Shown: positions 62,751-64,000 of the stretch, piece by piece
Layout: each line of letters starts with the position of its first letter
Numbering within the stretch: position 1 is the stretch's first letter
Source of the DNA: Sinotaia quadrata
Lineage: Eukaryota > Mollusca > Gastropoda > Architaenioglossa > Viviparidae
Reading direction: 5' to 3'
Length of the DNA stretch: 64,000 bases
NCBI GenBank assembly: GCA_028829895.1
Contig: CM054181.1
Location: forward strand, 105,783,860 to 105,847,859
The notes under the pieces: model-generated
Database searches by the model: none
Told to the model about the DNA's origin: nothing
Seen by the model: the letters and a program-made list of their open reading frames with translations, nothing else
Position numbers and translations under genes: made by a program

Positions 62751-62759
62751 TGTTTAACT

Positions 62760-62951
62760 AGAAGATGCAATGAATTTGTAAAGACACAATTACAAGATGC
62801 AATGAATATATAAAGACACAGTTACAAGATGCAATGAATGTATAAAGACACAATTACAAGATGCAATGAATTTATAAAGACACAGTTACAAGATGCAATG
62901 AATTTATAAAGACACAGTTACAAGATGCAATGAATTTATAAAGACACAGTT
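62760..62951 (+). repeat. 32-bp minisatellite, 6 copies
   Basis: Units begin near 62760 and at 62792, 62824, 62856, 62888 and 62920 (core ACAAGATGCAATGAATTTAT then AAAGACACAGTT), with single-base variants alternating between copies. Confidence 0.93.
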
Positions 62952-64000
62952 ACCTAAAGTAAAAGTACGGAACCATATGTAGTGATAACTCTGGTAATAT
63001 TACAATGCGACAGGAGATAGTACCTGTAGCAATAAATGAGCAAATTTCAAACACCATGGGCCGAGAACCGACCCAGAGAAGACTTGAGTGGAATATCTGA
63101 AATTACTGCCGATTGGAAGATTCACATCTAAATCCATTACTATTTCAGAAAATGTATGCAAGGTTCAGTCAGATATGTTACTTGTTAGACATCCTATTTC
63201 GTAAGCAGGCAAAACGCCAACCTGCAAGAACGTATACTGACTTGTGACGTCAACGCCACGAAGTTAATGTAGAGTGTAGCATGAAGTGACAAACAAAAAA
63301 GCCTGCTCTGCTCTGCAAAAGTCAAATTCAGTTTAATTCAAAGTGAATGAATAGAATACTTCTTCAACAAAGAAACTTTCAGACCACCCCCATTGGATAA
63401 ACTTGGTATGAACACGAGTGAGACTATTAGTCAGAAAAACTACTCATCCAATTGAAACTGGTTTGTATCTCATCAGCAATTTTCTCGGCATATTCTCAAC
63501 TCGAGTTGTTTACTCTTATTCTTTGTGACACTTACAAAAATACCATCATAAGTAGTGCCCAAGGCCGGGCCACTTTGACAATTTAACAATTTATATAACA
63601 ATTAAGTCTAGAAACATGGGTAGGTACATTTATTCTGCCACATGATGCGACTGCATTCTTTGTCCACTGGTAAATGTCACGATTGGTCTATAAAGCACGG
63701 CCTTTAGTTGTTCCTCAAGGTCGAAACAGCGCTGAACCTTGACTGTCCTGACGTACGAATGCTTCATTATGAAGTAATTAATTCTGCAAATCGAGACTCG
63801 AACACGGTCTGTAAGGGAACATTTTCTAATTTGGCACAATAGATTCACGTGGCCCTATCAGCAGCAATATTTTGTCAAGAAATCAAGCACTGAAATTTCG
63901 TCCCAAAATGTTACTCAAAAGTATACTAGCGTTGTTTCCTACAGCATACTAGAAATATTACCCAGAGTATAGTAGCACCGTTCCTGAAACTCCATTCGAA
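62952..64000. other. non-coding sequence to window end
   Basis: Unique-looking sequence with a perfect TGACGTCA at 63245-63252. A 72-codon minus-strand ORF (63848-63630) shows no SALL N-terminal motif. The missing 5' end of sall is expected beyond this edge. Confidence 0.4.

Overview
The window is animal genomic DNA. It is AT-rich, full of di- and tetranucleotide microsatellites and short minisatellites, and contains one recognisable protein-coding gene, on the minus strand. That gene is a spalt-like (sal/SALL) zinc-finger transcription factor. The gene family, the intron-exon structure and the microsatellite style fit a lophotrochozoan, most likely a mollusc; the species cannot be read from the sequence. 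No rRNA, tRNA, CRISPR or bacterial feature was seen.

The sall gene is read from high to low coordinates. Three coding exons are visible: 32544-32428 (117 bp), 22034-19027 (3,008 bp) and 17618-16719 (900 bp including the stop). All three have GT/AG borders and matching phases. Together they encode about 1,340 residues with ten C2H2 fingers: a pair, a triplet, two more pairs in the typical SALL spacing, and a single extra finger close to the C-terminus. The N-terminus (the MSRRKQ-type repression motif and the N-terminal C2HC finger of SALL proteins) was not found and probably lies beyond position 64,000. The 31 kb upstream of the first visible exon is therefore probably intron or the 5' regulatory region.

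Layout: 1-16,085 is downstream flank with no convincing gene; it has a polypurine tract, microsatellites, three minisatellites and one weak ORF. 16,086-16,718 is the presumed 3' UTR, with a duplicated 50-bp unit carrying AATAAA on the minus strand. 16,719-32,544 is the sall body with a 1.4 kb and a 10.4 kb intron. 32,545-64,000 is non-coding as far as I can see. It holds several minisatellites, one well-supported non-autonomous hAT-type MITE (39,849-40,106, exact 8-bp target duplication), and several stretches of higher complexity, rich in homeodomain/GATA/POU-like words, that resemble developmental enhancers. Sal-family genes are known to be surrounded by such elements, but conservation cannot be tested here.

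I found no evidence of an undescribed multi-gene system. The points most worth a second look are the additional C-terminal finger and CtBP-like PFDLS motif in the sall protein, the at least six perfect CRE octamers (TGACGTCA) with unrelated flanks, the enhancer-like stretches, and the hAT MITE.
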